Below, piece by piece: positions 17,338 through 26,752 of a stretch of DNA of 64,000 nt. The number at the start of each line of letters is the position of its first letter. Position 1 is the stretch's first letter. The notes beneath the pieces were generated by a model. That model saw nothing but the letters and a program-made list of their open reading frames with translations, was not told the DNA's origin and did no database searches. Both the position numbers and the translations under genes were made by a program. The DNA is from Planctomycetota bacterium (GTDB taxonomy: Bacteria > Planctomycetota > B15-G4 > SIAN01), in contig JANQQL010000047.1 in the NCBI GenBank assembly GCA_028289345.1, positions 121,454 to 185,453 on the forward strand. Direction: 5' to 3'.

Positions 17338-17544
17338 AGGCCCGATGATTCATGAACGCCGCCGCGAGACTGAGTCAAAGTTGTTTCCGGCGACGACTCC
17401 GGTGGTCTTCACCGAGCAGCTCGCCCCCATCGGGCGAGGGATGTCTTGACGATCCGTTGAGGATGGAAAGCGCTGTAAGGACGAAGCCAGAAACGACTTG
17501 GGCGATTCGCAGTCGGCCTTCACGAAGGATGCGGGCTAGCCCGC
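17338..17544 (+). repeat. Palindromic repeat family B, copy B1
   Basis: Most of the 390-base gap between the TlpA-like gene start and the recQ end. It runs from CCCGATGATTCATGAACGCC to the perfect palindrome GCGGGCTAGCCCGC (17531-17544). It shares with B2 GAGTCAAAGTT.TTTCCGGCGA, CACCGAGCAG, GAGGATGGAAA and CAGAAACGACTTGGGC. The recQ stop codon TAG is inside the terminal palindrome. The other 190 bases of the gap hold only the leader of the TlpA-like gene; I see no small gene. Confidence 0.8.
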
Positions 17545-19161
17545 CGCGACCTCGCAAGACTCTTCGTCGGACTCGGCATCGTCGGCCGTGAAGGAGCGGA
17601 TTTCCTCGAGGAATGCGTGGCCGAAACGCTCCATTTTGGCCGGACCGATCCCGTTGACCGCCAGCATGGCCGACTCGGAGTCGGGCGGGTCCATGGCCAA
17701 GCGGCGCAGGACGGCGTCGGAAAAGACGATGTAGGCCGGTTTGCCCTCGGCATCGGCCAAGGTTTTTCGGAGAGCCTTCAGCCGCACGAACAGTCGTTTC
17801 TGAGACCCGTCCAGCGGCTTCGAAGTGGAACCGGGCTCCCCACTGCGCCTCTGGGTGACGTCTCTCCCGGCCAAGGAGCGTGGGCGACTGCGGGGCCGAG
17901 ACGCCATGGTGGTCTCGAACTCGTCTTCGACACTCACGCCTCGACAGGAGTCGCACGAGGTCGCGCACGGATCGATGGTTTCGTCGAAGTGTTGGACCAG
18001 GGCTTGATGCCGGCAGCCAGGTCGATCGGCCAGGTCGAACATCTCGACCGTCTTGCGGTGCATTTCGTCGCGCAGCTCTTCGTCCTGCACATCGGACAGG
18101 AAGCGCTCGTGAGCGATCACATCGGCCCAGGAGTAGAACAGGACACAGTCTGCGTCCTCGCCGTCGCGACCGGCACGGCCGATTTCCTGCGCCCACGCCT
18201 CGATGCTCTTGGGAAGGTCACGATGGACCACAAAGCGGACGTTGGACTTGTCGATACCCATGCCGAACGCGATAGTCGCCACGATGACGTCGCAGTCGTC
18301 CCGGGAAAAGGCGTCCTGATGGGCCGTGCGCTCCTCGGCAGTCATCCCCGCGTGGTACGGCAGGGCGGAGACGCCTTGGTCGCGGAGGAACTTGGCCGTG
18401 GATTCCACCGACTTCCGGGACAGGCAATACACGATCCCGGGTTCCTTGGCGTGGGCTTGGATGACGCCGAGGATTTCTTTGCGGGTGTTGCCTCCCTGTC
18501 CCTTCTTGCGGGTCCACAGCCGAAGGTTGGGACGAAAGAACGACCCTTTGAAGCCACCGGGCTTGCGCATGCCGAGTTGACGCACGATGTCCCGTGCCAC
18601 CCGTCGAGTGGCGGTGGCCGTGAGGGCCATCACCGGCACGTTGCCGAACTCTTTTTTCAGGCCCTGCAGGCGCCGATAGGACGGGCGAAAGTCATGCCCC
18701 CAAAAGCTGATGCAATGGGCTTCGTCCACCACCACGAGCTGAATCGGACAGTCGACCAGGAACTCTCGAAGATTGCCGTCCAATGCCTCCGGAGCCACGT
18801 ACACCAGCTCCCAGTGTCCTTCGCGAAGTTGACGCAATCGCGTGCGACGTTCTTCGAAGTCGATGCTGGAGTTGATCGAGGTGGCGCGAAAACCGTTGGC
18901 TTCGAGCGCGTCCACCTGATCTTTCATCAATGAGATCAGCGGAGAGACGACCAGCACGGTCCCCGGCAAAATCCTGGCCGGGAGTTGGAATGTCAGGGAT
19001 TTCCCAGCCCCCGTCGGCATGACGCCGATGCAGTCCCGCTCTGCCAGGACGACATCGATGAGTTCCTTCTGGCCCGGTCGAAACGCATCGAAACCAAACA
19101 CGTCCCGAAGCACTGCTTCGGGATCGGTCGTCCGGCCCTTCGCGAGTCCTTCCCCTCCCAC
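17536..19161 (-). CDS. recQ: RecQ-family ATP-dependent DNA helicase
   Basis: 3'-5' superfamily-2 helicase of about 541 residues acting on recombination and stalled-fork intermediates. Visible motifs are the FGFDAFRPGQ zero-motif region, Walker A MPTGAGKS, DEAH in VVDEAHCISFWGHDFRP, TATATRRV, and motif VI EIGRAGRDGE. A zinc-binding stretch with CATSCDSC and an upstream Cys follows. The winged-helix RQC part looks short, and an HRDC domain closes the protein (from about KRLFVRLKALRK). The start is TTG (19164) or GTG (19161), both after GGGAGGGG. I chose GTG for its better spacing; the frame further upstream has no RecQ character. Diverges from the DUF547 gene. Confidence 0.9.
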   Translation of the reverse strand: MGGEGLAKGRTTDPEAVLRDVFGFDAFRPGQKELIDVVLAERDCIGVMPTGAGKSLTFQLPARILPGTVLVVSPLISLMKDQVDALEANGFRATSINSSIDFEERRTRLRQLREGHWELVYVAPEALDGNLREFLVDCPIQLVVVDEAHCISFWGHDFRPSYRRLQGLKKEFGNVPVMALTATATRRVARDIVRQLGMRKPGGFKGSFFRPNLRLWTRKKGQGGNTRKEILGVIQAHAKEPGIVYCLSRKSVESTAKFLRDQGVSALPYHAGMTAEERTAHQDAFSRDDCDVIVATIAFGMGIDKSNVRFVVHRDLPKSIEAWAQEIGRAGRDGEDADCVLFYSWADVIAHERFLSDVQDEELRDEMHRKTVEMFDLADRPGCRHQALVQHFDETIDPCATSCDSCRGVSVEDEFETTMASRPRSRPRSLAGRDVTQRRSGEPGSTSKPLDGSQKRLFVRLKALRKTLADAEGKPAYIVFSDAVLRRLAMDPPDSESAMLAVNGIGPAKMERFGHAFLEEIRSFTADDAESDEESCEVAAG

Positions 19162-19353
19162 CAACCGGCCCCTCCCTTTCCGGTCCTGACGGCTCCGCCG
19201 GCGGCAGGTTACGTTCCGCTGACAGAAAACGGAAACCAGGTCAGACGGGGCGCTGCTTTTGGGAACGAGTTGGCGCCGCGAGCGTACCGAAGGTTGGCGG
19301 CGCAGATCTCGCGCCGCGAAACGCGAAAGACTCCAAGCCCCCAGGAGCTCCCC

Positions 19354-20088
19354 ATGTCCTTGCTCGCCTCCCTGTCGTCGGTTGCTTCCCTGATGCTCGC
19401 CGCGCCGGCCTCGGCAATGGACCCGGCAGAATCGTGGAATCAGATCTTGCAAGAGACGGTCGCCGAGGAACGGGTGGATTACGCAGCGGTGCGTGACGAG
19501 CACATGAAGCCTCTCGAGGCCTACCTGGATCACGCCGCGGCCCTGGATCCCGAATCTCTCAGCAAAGACGAGCGACTGGCGACTCTGATCAACGTTTACA
19601 ACGCCACCGTGTTGCATGCCGTCGCCAAACGCCTGACCGACGACTACCAGGTGTCGGAGAATGACTGGGGGCTGTTCAACGAAGCTCTCGTTCGGTGGAA
19701 CGGCAATACCGTGTCCTTGAACGACCTCGAACACAAACTGATCCGGCCGGTCTTCAACGACCCAAGGATTCATGTCGCACTGGTCTGCGGAGCCGTGTCC
19801 TGCCCGCCGCTGATCGACCACGCCTACACCGCCAAAACCCTGGACGAGACCCTCGAAAACAAGATGAAGGCGTTCGTGAATGACACGAGCCGCAATCAAG
19901 TCGACAAGAACTCCAAGGCCCTCCGCCTGTCATCGATCTTCGACTGGTACGCCGACGACTTCGGAGGCAAGGAGAAACTTGCTGCTTACGTCGATCGCTA
20001 CCACGAAGCCGACTTGTCCGACTACTCGGTCGAGTTCCTCGAGTACTCCTGGGAGCTGAACATTCAGCAGGACGCGGCTTCCGAGTAG
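19354..20088 (+). CDS. Exported DUF547-family protein
   Basis: A 244-residue protein of the DUF547 family, which is found in bacteria and plants and has no settled biochemical role. Supporting segments are LATLINVYNATVLHAV, the signature CGAVSCPPL and ALRLSSIFDWYADDFGG. A signal peptide (MSLLASLSSVASLMLAAPASA) precedes the domain, implying periplasmic or secreted location. Start ATG at 19354 with AGGAG about eight bases upstream. It diverges from recQ and does not share an operon with a neighbour. The domain order and length are those of the stand-alone bacterial members. Confidence 0.82.
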   Translation: MSLLASLSSVASLMLAAPASAMDPAESWNQILQETVAEERVDYAAVRDEHMKPLEAYLDHAAALDPESLSKDERLATLINVYNATVLHAVAKRLTDDYQVSENDWGLFNEALVRWNGNTVSLNDLEHKLIRPVFNDPRIHVALVCGAVSCPPLIDHAYTAKTLDETLENKMKAFVNDTSRNQVDKNSKALRLSSIFDWYADDFGGKEKLAAYVDRYHEADLSDYSVEFLEYSWELNIQQDAASE

Positions 20089-20172
20089 CACCCGCTGCCC
20101 CGACAAATCCGGCCCAGAGTGGGTCCGCGGCTCCATCGACCGACGAGCGCTGCCGGCCCACCCCGCCCCGGC

Positions 20173-21114
20173 TCACTGCCCCAACAAGGGCGACAGGAAC
20201 CCATCCGCATCGATGCCGATGCGTTCCTCCAACCAGGCCAAGTGGTCATCGATCATCGGCATGTCGATTCCGTGACCGGAGTCGTACCACTTGGTGGTCT
20301 TGGGCTCGCTGCCGGCATCCATGAAGGCCTGGGCATCCTCTCGAGCCACGAACTGATCCCTCGTGCCGTTCTGGAAAAGTAACTCGGCGGGCGCGGCATC
20401 GCCGACGAAACGAATCGGCTCGATCGGCAACATGGCGGCAAGCCAAGCGTCCCGCTCCTTGGGACCGAGCTTGGAAAGCGAATCCTGACCCGGCTCGGTG
20501 GCGTGGGCCACGAGCCCACCGTCGCCGACGACGAGCACGTAGGCACACAGGCGGTCCTCGACTCCGGCGAGAAGTCCTCCCATCGCCGCCCCATAGCTTC
20601 CGCCAAAGTACGCCATTCGATCCAAGTCGACCGCGGGATCTTCCACCAAGAGGTCAATCGCTCGACGCAGGTCTTTGATCAGCTGAATCTGATCCTCCGC
20701 GTCACTGGGTGAGTATCCCTCGCTGGTGACATCTCTCCCCTCTCGAGCCCATGGTGCCGAAATGGCGATGCTGACTGCGCCCGCCGAAGCCCAGCGACGG
20801 CCGCTTTCTTCGAGACTTTTGTGGTCCCCGGGCATTCCGTGCATCAGCACCATTCCCGCGTGGGGCCCCTCCGAGTCGGGGGTGAACAAAGTGGCCGGCA
20901 CGCGACCTCCGTCGGGGCTCGCAAAGGTCAGCTCCGTTTGCGTTCCGCCGGGGAAGTCGGTGACCTCGATCTCCTCGACGTCCAGCGGCGCATCGATGTC
21001 GTAGTCGAAGACGGAGAGTGCTGCTCGGGGGGGCATCTCGCTTGCCAGCGCGATCTCTTCCCCGCCAAGCACCACGCAGGTGATCGCCAGAAATCGGTGA
21101 ACTGTCTGCTTCAT
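20173..21114 (-). CDS. Exported alpha/beta-hydrolase (dienelactone-hydrolase/esterase type)
   Basis: Serine hydrolase of 313 residues with an N-terminal hydrophobic signal (FLAITCVVLGG...LAS). The fold shows an oxyanion HGMPG after strand MVLM, the nucleophile elbow GGSYGA, the acid Asp in FQNGTRDQFVARED and the base His in YDSGHGID, the order of acetyl-xylan-esterase or dienelactone-hydrolase-like enzymes. Start ATG with AGGAGATC about eight bases upstream. It is followed by a short gap and the convergent DUF547 gene. Substrate cannot be told; an ester or small-peptide substrate is likely. Confidence 0.82.
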   Translation of the reverse strand: MKQTVHRFLAITCVVLGGEEIALASEMPPRAALSVFDYDIDAPLDVEEIEVTDFPGGTQTELTFASPDGGRVPATLFTPDSEGPHAGMVLMHGMPGDHKSLEESGRRWASAGAVSIAISAPWAREGRDVTSEGYSPSDAEDQIQLIKDLRRAIDLLVEDPAVDLDRMAYFGGSYGAAMGGLLAGVEDRLCAYVLVVGDGGLVAHATEPGQDSLSKLGPKERDAWLAAMLPIEPIRFVGDAAPAELLFQNGTRDQFVAREDAQAFMDAGSEPKTTKWYDSGHGIDMPMIDDHLAWLEERIGIDADGFLSPLLGQ

Positions 21115-21194
21115 GGTGGATGATCTCCTCTGGGCTCGAAGCCATTTATGTTACCAGTTACGCATTATCGCGAGGAGCCGTTGGAGGAACTCCG

Positions 21195-21231
21195 AGGTCG
21201 CCATGCGGTGCCACGGACCGCATGGCGACCT
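21195..21231. terminator. Perfect 15-bp hairpin downstream of rsgA
   Basis: AGGTCGCCATGCGGT (21195-21209) pairs perfectly with 21217-21231 around a seven-base loop. It lies 50 bases beyond the rsgA stop codon and upstream of the hydrolase gene, all on the minus strand. There is no T-run, so it may be a factor-assisted terminator or an RNA-stabilising 3' structure rather than a classic intrinsic terminator. Confidence 0.55.
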
Positions 21232-21280
21232 GCCCGGGAGGGACGGGGAGCGGCCTCTCCCGGTTGGCCATCGCCCTCGA

Positions 21281-22360
21281 CTAACGGAAACGGCCTCGGC
21301 GCTGGTCTTTCTTGGCCTGCATCGTCCGTCGGTAGAGGCGGTGCAGCTCTTTGATGCGCTGCTTCTCTTTGAGCTGGGCGGTGAGGTCTTTTTTGGCTTC
21401 GACTCGAGCAAGCTCCTTGGCGAGTTTTTGGTAACTGTGCCAACGGTCTTCCGCAAGCTCGCCGCGTTCCACCGCTTCGAGGATGGCGCAACCGGGTTCG
21501 CTCTGGTGGCCACAGTCGCGGAACCGGCATTGGCTGCTCAGGGCCTCGACATCGGCGAACATCGACACATCGCCTTCCCATAGCTGGAACTCACGCATTC
21601 CCGGAGTGTCGATGATCGCTCCGCCTTCGGGCAAACCCAGTAGATCCCGTCGGGTCGTGGTGTGACGCCCCTTGTCATCTCCTTCGCGAATGTCAGACAC
21701 GGCTTGTTGCTCGAACCCCAGCAGACGATTCGTCAGAGACGACTTGCCGACGCCGGACGAACCAACCAAAACCGCCGTTTCCCCGCGCTTCACCTCAGAA
21801 CGCAGCGCTTCCATTCCCTCGCCCGTTCGAGCGCTGACGGCCACCACCGCACAAGTCAGGGTGATGGATTCGAGGGCATTCATGACTTCCTCCGGGCCCT
21901 CGCACACGTCTTTCTTGTTCAACACGACGAGCGGTCGAGCCCCGGTGTCCCATACCGCAGTCAAGTATCGCTCGATGCGACGCACGTTGAGCTCGCGGTT
22001 CATCGAACAAACAATCATCACCACGTCGATGTTGGCGGCGACAACCTGGCTTTCCGTCACCTCCCCGGTCATCTTGCGTTGCATCGCAGTGCGACGTTCC
22101 AGTCGCTGAACCAGGGTGACCGTTGTCTCTTCTGGATTCCTGACGACCAGGACCCAGTCCCCGACGACGGGCACGTCTTCCCGACGCTGCCAGGAATGTC
22201 GCAGTCGTCCCGCCACCGTGGCGGATCGCTCACCGCTTTCCGTGATCACCACGTAGCGATCTCGCTCCTGGGCAATGACTCGAGCCGGAATGGCCGCCGG
22301 CCTTTGCACGGTTTGCTTCTGAAAGAATTCACTCCAACCAAAGCTGGTCAAATCGATCAC
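21281..22360 (-). CDS. rsgA: Ribosome small-subunit biogenesis GTPase RsgA (YjeQ)
   Basis: Circularly permuted GTPase that checks late 30S maturation. The 359-residue product shows an N-terminal OB fold (RVIAQERDRYVVITE, VVGDWV), then G4 NKKD, G1 GSSGVGKSSL, G2/G3 with GRHTTT and DTPG, and the C-terminal zinc knuckle C-x4-C-x-H-x5-C (CRFRDCGHQSEPGC). The tail is rich in Lys/Arg, suiting rRNA contact. I chose GTG at 22360 (VIDLTSFGWSEFF, typical N-terminus); upstream codons in frame have no family similarity. Divergent from the reprolysin-like gene. Confidence 0.9.
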   Translation of the reverse strand: MIDLTSFGWSEFFQKQTVQRPAAIPARVIAQERDRYVVITESGERSATVAGRLRHSWQRREDVPVVGDWVLVVRNPEETTVTLVQRLERRTAMQRKMTGEVTESQVVAANIDVVMIVCSMNRELNVRRIERYLTAVWDTGARPLVVLNKKDVCEGPEEVMNALESITLTCAVVAVSARTGEGMEALRSEVKRGETAVLVGSSGVGKSSLTNRLLGFEQQAVSDIREGDDKGRHTTTRRDLLGLPEGGAIIDTPGMREFQLWEGDVSMFADVEALSSQCRFRDCGHQSEPGCAILEAVERGELAEDRWHSYQKLAKELARVEAKKDLTAQLKEKQRIKELHRLYRRTMQAKKDQRRGRFR

Positions 22361-22897
22361 TGGTTTGATTCCGCTGGCCTGCTTTGGGAGGCACGGCGGA
22401 GCGTTGGAAGCAGCTCTCCGCACGACGCAAACTGCCAAGCAGGCATGGGTGACCGGAGCCCGGGGCAACACTCGGTTGCCGTGGGTCAGGGGGTGCTCCG
22501 GTCAAAACGCATTTGCCCCGGAAGACAGGGCCCAAAGCCGGCGCTCAGGGAGCCGGCAACGCGTTCAGACAGCGGCCAGAGATGAAAGAAGAGAAAACAC
22601 AAGGCACCTTCGTGCGGAGCCGGCCCATTGGTGGACCGACGGGAACGAGCATTCGAGGGCGAGCCCTCCGATGCCCAGGAGACTAGCCACTCGTTGATTT
22701 TCGTGACACCCCGCAGGACTCGAAATCGTCTACCCGTCGCGCCCCGGGCACACGGGGAGAGCCCCGCGCTCCCCCACAAGGACGATCGCTATCCGCTCTC
22801 CCCCGGTGGCCCCCCTGTTCAGGAGTCTCTATCGTAATGAGACTCTGGAACCCACCTCGCCTCGCACATCTGCTTTTCGTTCCTAGGAGACCTCTCC
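22361..22897. other. Long divergent intergenic region
   Basis: About 537 bases between rsgA and the metalloprotease gene. I find no convincing gene or RNA. A short hairpin (GAGTCTC at about 22823 pairing with GAGACTC near 22839 around TATCGTAAT) lies 55 bases before the metalloprotease start and could be an operator or leader structure. AGGAG just before 22898 is that gene's ribosome-binding site. Confidence 0.45.
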
Positions 22898-24961
22898 ATG
22901 AAGTTGGCGGCCTCGCGCTCTGTCCTCGCCAGTGTTGCGGTTGGATTTCTCGCACTTCCCACGACGGCACAGCAGCAGAAATCAGAAATGGACCAGCTGG
23001 CCGAGGCAATCTCGCGCGACCTCTCCATCGACGCCTGGGAAACGCCGAACATCGAAATCACCCCCATCGATGACCAAGACCTGTTCGCCGAAATGACCAT
23101 CCACGGCGAGGAGTACTGGCTCGAACTGGAACCCTTCAACATTCGCTCGCCGAACTTCTCGGTCGTGGTGTTCGACGAAGAAGGGGTCCCGGAGTTCTTG
23201 GAGGCTCCCGCCCCGAACACCTACCGCGGCATTGCCCGGGGACCTCGCGGTGACATCGGCGCGGTGCGAGTCGCGGTCGAGAACGGTTCCATGGAAGGCA
23301 CGATCTTCTGGAACCACACCGACAGCTTCACCACGATTCAACCGCTTTCGGAGTTCTCTCACACGGCGCTTGCCTCCGAACACATCGTCTACGACTCCCA
23401 AGACATCCGTCCTCATGATGGGATCTGTGGCACCGACATCTACGGAACACCGATCGAACCGGGACATGTCCATGACTCAGGGAACGGTCCGACGATCGCC
23501 CCGTCCACCCGCGGCGACGTGTTTCGCTACGACGTGATGGAGATCGCGATCGACGCCGACTCTCTGTACTTCGCACAGAACGGCAACGACGTCGATCGCA
23601 CGCTGAAGGACATCGAATCGGTGATGGGCGTGGTCGACGAGATCTATCGCAGAGACGTGGACATCGGCTTCGAGATCACGGTGATCATTCTGCGCATGAC
23701 GGCAGGCACCGACCCTTACGACGCCCCCGCCAATCGCAACGCCAGCACCCTGCTCGGGCGGTTCCGCGGTATCTGGAACAATTCCAACCGCGAAGAGCGC
23801 AAGATCCGGCGTGACCTCGCCCATTTGTTCACCGGTCACAACCTGAACGGCAGCACCATCGGCATCGCGACCCTCGGCGTGGTGTGCAGTAAAACATCGG
23901 GCTTCGGGCTTTCCCAATCCCGCTTCACCACCAATTTGGCCGCGCGCGCGTCTCTGACCGCCCACGAACTCGGTCACAACTGGAGCGCGCCCCACTGCAA
24001 CGGGCTCGGCAACAATCGCTGCCACATCATGTGCGATTCGACCGGTGGCTGCGGCGGAAACATCAGCCGGTTCGGCCAGCAGACGCAGAACACGATCCGC
24101 AATCACCTGGCCAGCAAGGCCTGCCTGGAACCTTACTACGGAAGGCAGTTCCCGCCGTTCTACGACGGATTCGAGGCGGGTGAGCTGGACTCGCGGATGT
24201 GGACCTACCGAGATGGTCACCAGGTGAACAAGCTGGCGGACGCGGAGCCCAGTGGAATCTATTCGGTGCGATTCGCCGCGGCCGGTGACGGACCGTTCGA
24301 CTACGACGAAATCCGTTCCAATCGCATCAACCTGGAACCGCTTCGCGAAACCCACAACGGCGACGTCTACCTAACCTTCTTCGGCTCGGTCCTTGGCTTC
24401 AACGAAGGAGACGTGCTGCGAGTCGAGTACTTCCGTGACAACAGCTTGTGGAAGCCGCTGGTGGGTCTGCATCCCGAAGACAACGACCTCGGGTTCCAGT
24501 TCTACAAGATCCAGATCCCGCAGAAGGGCCTGTGGAAGAACTTCCGGGTCCGCTTCTGGACCGACGTGGATGGCAACTCGGACCGCGCGTTCATCGACGA
24601 TGTGCAGGTCAGCGTTGGCGGCGTGCACCACACCGTCGAGCCTCTGGTTCGCGGCGAAACCGCGGAGTTCCGCGCCTGGGGCCTCAAGAACACCACCGAG
24701 CCGGTGTATCTGCTGTACAGCTTCGCCGGCCTGGGCGAGGAAGGCCCGTGCGTCGGTGGTCCTGGCGTCAGCTGCCTGCAGCTCAACAGCCCTGCCCACA
24801 TCCTCACCATCGCCTTGCCGGTGGACGGCGAGATTCGGGTCCCGATGTACGTTCCCTTGGACTACCCCGAAAACATGCCGATCTACACTCAGTTCGCCGC
24901 GACTTACCGCGGCCGCCCCTTCTCCCGCATGTCGAACGCGGTGGAGAGCTTGCCGGAGTAA
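22898..24961 (+). CDS. Secreted reprolysin-like (M12B-type) zinc metalloprotease
   Basis: A 687-residue metzincin. Signal peptide (MKLAASRSVLASVAVGFLALPTTA) and a propeptide-like region occupy the first 210 residues. The catalytic domain follows, with the elongated zinc motif HELGHNWSAPH (His356, Glu357, His360, His366) and then a Met-turn candidate CHIMCD. Many cysteines cluster after the motif. The remaining 280 residues are beta-rich, with one WTYRDGHQ segment and a SFAGLGEEGPC motif, perhaps carbohydrate or protein binding. Strong Shine-Dalgarno (AGGAG) 10 bases upstream. It would be an extracellular protease, probably activated by removal of its propeptide (inference from the family). 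Confidence 0.85.
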   Translation: MKLAASRSVLASVAVGFLALPTTAQQQKSEMDQLAEAISRDLSIDAWETPNIEITPIDDQDLFAEMTIHGEEYWLELEPFNIRSPNFSVVVFDEEGVPEFLEAPAPNTYRGIARGPRGDIGAVRVAVENGSMEGTIFWNHTDSFTTIQPLSEFSHTALASEHIVYDSQDIRPHDGICGTDIYGTPIEPGHVHDSGNGPTIAPSTRGDVFRYDVMEIAIDADSLYFAQNGNDVDRTLKDIESVMGVVDEIYRRDVDIGFEITVIILRMTAGTDPYDAPANRNASTLLGRFRGIWNNSNREERKIRRDLAHLFTGHNLNGSTIGIATLGVVCSKTSGFGLSQSRFTTNLAARASLTAHELGHNWSAPHCNGLGNNRCHIMCDSTGGCGGNISRFGQQTQNTIRNHLASKACLEPYYGRQFPPFYDGFEAGELDSRMWTYRDGHQVNKLADAEPSGIYSVRFAAAGDGPFDYDEIRSNRINLEPLRETHNGDVYLTFFGSVLGFNEGDVLRVEYFRDNSLWKPLVGLHPEDNDLGFQFYKIQIPQKGLWKNFRVRFWTDVDGNSDRAFIDDVQVSVGGVHHTVEPLVRGETAEFRAWGLKNTTEPVYLLYSFAGLGEEGPCVGGPGVSCLQLNSPAHILTIALPVDGEIRVPMYVPLDYPENMPIYTQFAATYRGRPFSRMSNAVESLPE

Positions 24962-25100
24962 GTCCCGCAGAGCTTTCGACCGAGCGACCTCAGGACGAGA
25001 GAACCGACTGGGCTAGCATCGAGTTTCGTTGGACTTCGCCCAGCGCAAGCCCCGACGAAGCCGTTGGTGGTGTGCGTCACTCGTTCGAACCGATCAGGAG

Positions 25101-25967
25101 CTACGAACGGGCCGCCATCCCGGTGGCCCAGCCCATGGTGTAGCGGGCGTTGATCTCGACCAGCGGATGGAACTGTTCGCCTTGTTCGAGGTCGCGCCAG
25201 CGAAAGCCGTCGATGCCGAACGGACCGAAGTAGCCGGCCTGGTGGAGCGCGTCGGCGGCTTGCTGACCGGCTTTCAGGAACAAGGCGGCTTCCTCGTCGG
25301 AGATGTCATCGGCCTGAGCGATCCGGGTCTGGGTCCAGCGCCCTTCGGCGGTGCACACTTGCACGCAGGGCACTCCGAGACGCGTCTCTCCTTCTCGTGA
25401 CACTTGGCCGTGCAACACGAAGTCGGCAAGTCGCGCAACCAATGGCTCGACCAGGATGCCTTCGGTCTCCAGGTGTCGTTCGGCCCAGCGCATCACCGAA
25501 TTGCCCGAGCTTCCTGCTCGCACCTTGCGGTTGCCGTTGCCGCTGAAACCGAAACCGCGCTTCAGCAACCAGTGCTGCTGCAGAGGAGCTCGGGCAACCG
25601 CCGACTGAAGGTCGGGAATGCGGTTCACCCACACGCTGTCCGGCAAAGTCACGCCGAGCTCGAAGGAGAACCGTCGGTGGTTGACTCGTCGCAGCACTTC
25701 CTGCGTCGGAACCTCGGGAAGTCTCGCCCCCACCTGCTGCAATCGCTGCAAGGCACCCGAGGTGGGACACCAGACCATTCCCTGGCTGCCGTTTGCCTCG
25801 AACCGCTCGTCCTCGTCGAGCGGAACCAAGCGATCTCCTTCCTCGAGGAGATCCTGCACCGTCGGAATGCGGGCGACGACCTTGTCCCGATCGCGCTCGG
25901 TACGACGCCAGTCCGGATCGGCCAGCTCCTTCTCCGCGTCCAGATTCAGTAGCCAGCACCGGCTCAC
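25101..25967 (-). CDS. ATP-grasp family ligase-like protein
   Basis: Protein of 288 residues with an ATP-grasp appearance: HWLLKRGFGFSGNGN as the first ATP-binding loop, GILVEPLVARLADF in the position of the hinge, and the closing metal-binding EINARYTMG. ATP-grasp enzymes join a carboxylate to an amine or thiol through an acyl phosphate. It starts with GTG overlapping the DUF455 stop by four bases (GTGA), so it is the third gene of a coupled operon with DUF1294 and DUF455. The pairing with a ferritin-like protein suggests modification of a small molecule or peptide, but the substrate is unknown. Confidence 0.72.
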   Translation of the reverse strand: MSRCWLLNLDAEKELADPDWRRTERDRDKVVARIPTVQDLLEEGDRLVPLDEDERFEANGSQGMVWCPTSGALQRLQQVGARLPEVPTQEVLRRVNHRRFSFELGVTLPDSVWVNRIPDLQSAVARAPLQQHWLLKRGFGFSGNGNRKVRAGSSGNSVMRWAERHLETEGILVEPLVARLADFVLHGQVSREGETRLGVPCVQVCTAEGRWTQTRIAQADDISDEEAALFLKAGQQAADALHQAGYFGPFGIDGFRWRDLEQGEQFHPLVEINARYTMGWATGMAARS

Positions 25968-26752
25968 GATTCCGACCACTCCCCGAGCGCATGAACGAAC
26001 GCCTCCGGCAGCCCGGCGCGCTCCCGATCGCGACGGTTCAGCGGAAACGCACGCAACATCGACGGCGCCACCTGCGGCGGCAAGTGGTCCTGCCACGAGT
26101 CGAAGTCGAGCCCGCCGGTGAACTCGCGAAACCAATGCACGGCGAAGCGGACGTGAGCGACTTCTTCTTCGCAAACCTGCTCCTGGATCTTGGCGCCGGC
26201 TTCGTCCCCGGCTTCCCGAAAACGGTCGGCGTACTTGCGAGAGTGATCGAGGTTGCCGCCCTCCAGCCCCAAGCCCATCAACGCGACGAACTGTGCCGGC
26301 GTTCGGGCTTCCGGCACCCGCAACCAGAACCAGTCCCGCACCGGGAAGTCCCCAACGCCAAAGCCCAGAGTCTCCAGGTGGGAGCGATACAGCGCGAGAT
26401 GACGAAGCTCATCGCGACAAATTCCGAGCAGTCCGTGTCGGAACGCGGCCGGGGTGTCGGGGAAGGCAAGGATTGCCCACGCCATCAACTCCGCGGCTTG
26501 CAACTCGTGATGCAAGAAGGCGTGAAACTGCTGAGCGCGACGGACCCGATGCTGCAACGCAGACGCCCCCACCGTGCGCGGCGCCTTCGACAGTTCTTGC
26601 CACTCGGGAGGACGACCGGGGCGCAGCAAACGAACCGCTTGCGCCTCCGGTTTCCATTGCGCGGGGGGAGGCGGCGGCGACAGCTTGTGCTCGAAGTCAC
26701 AAGTTTCGATGTACCAACGCGCCCATTCCTCGACCGTGGTGGCGGCACTCAT
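25964..26752 (-). CDS. DUF455 ferritin-like protein
   Basis: A 262-residue all-helical protein of the DUF455 family, related to ferritin-like diiron proteins such as MiaE. Candidate metal ligands are the paired glutamates and histidines in FHAFLHHELQAAELM, GICRDELRHLALYRSHLE and VCEEEVAHVRFAVHWF, which read as two E...ExxH bundles. It is cytosolic (no signal). Start ATG overlaps the DUF1294 stop (ATGA) and its own stop overlaps the ATP-grasp start. A hydroxylase or oxidase role is plausible but not shown. Confidence 0.8.
   Translation of the reverse strand: MSAATTVEEWARWYIETCDFEHKLSPPPPPAQWKPEAQAVRLLRPGRPPEWQELSKAPRTVGASALQHRVRRAQQFHAFLHHELQAAELMAWAILAFPDTPAAFRHGLLGICRDELRHLALYRSHLETLGFGVGDFPVRDWFWLRVPEARTPAQFVALMGLGLEGGNLDHSRKYADRFREAGDEAGAKIQEQVCEEEVAHVRFAVHWFREFTGGLDFDSWQDHLPPQVAPSMLRAFPLNRRDRERAGLPEAFVHALGEWSES

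Noticed and set aside
22680..22760. tRNA-like GATTTCGAGTCCTGCGGG on the minus strand
   Set aside because: T-stem does not pair and no acceptor or anticodon arm can be folded around it.
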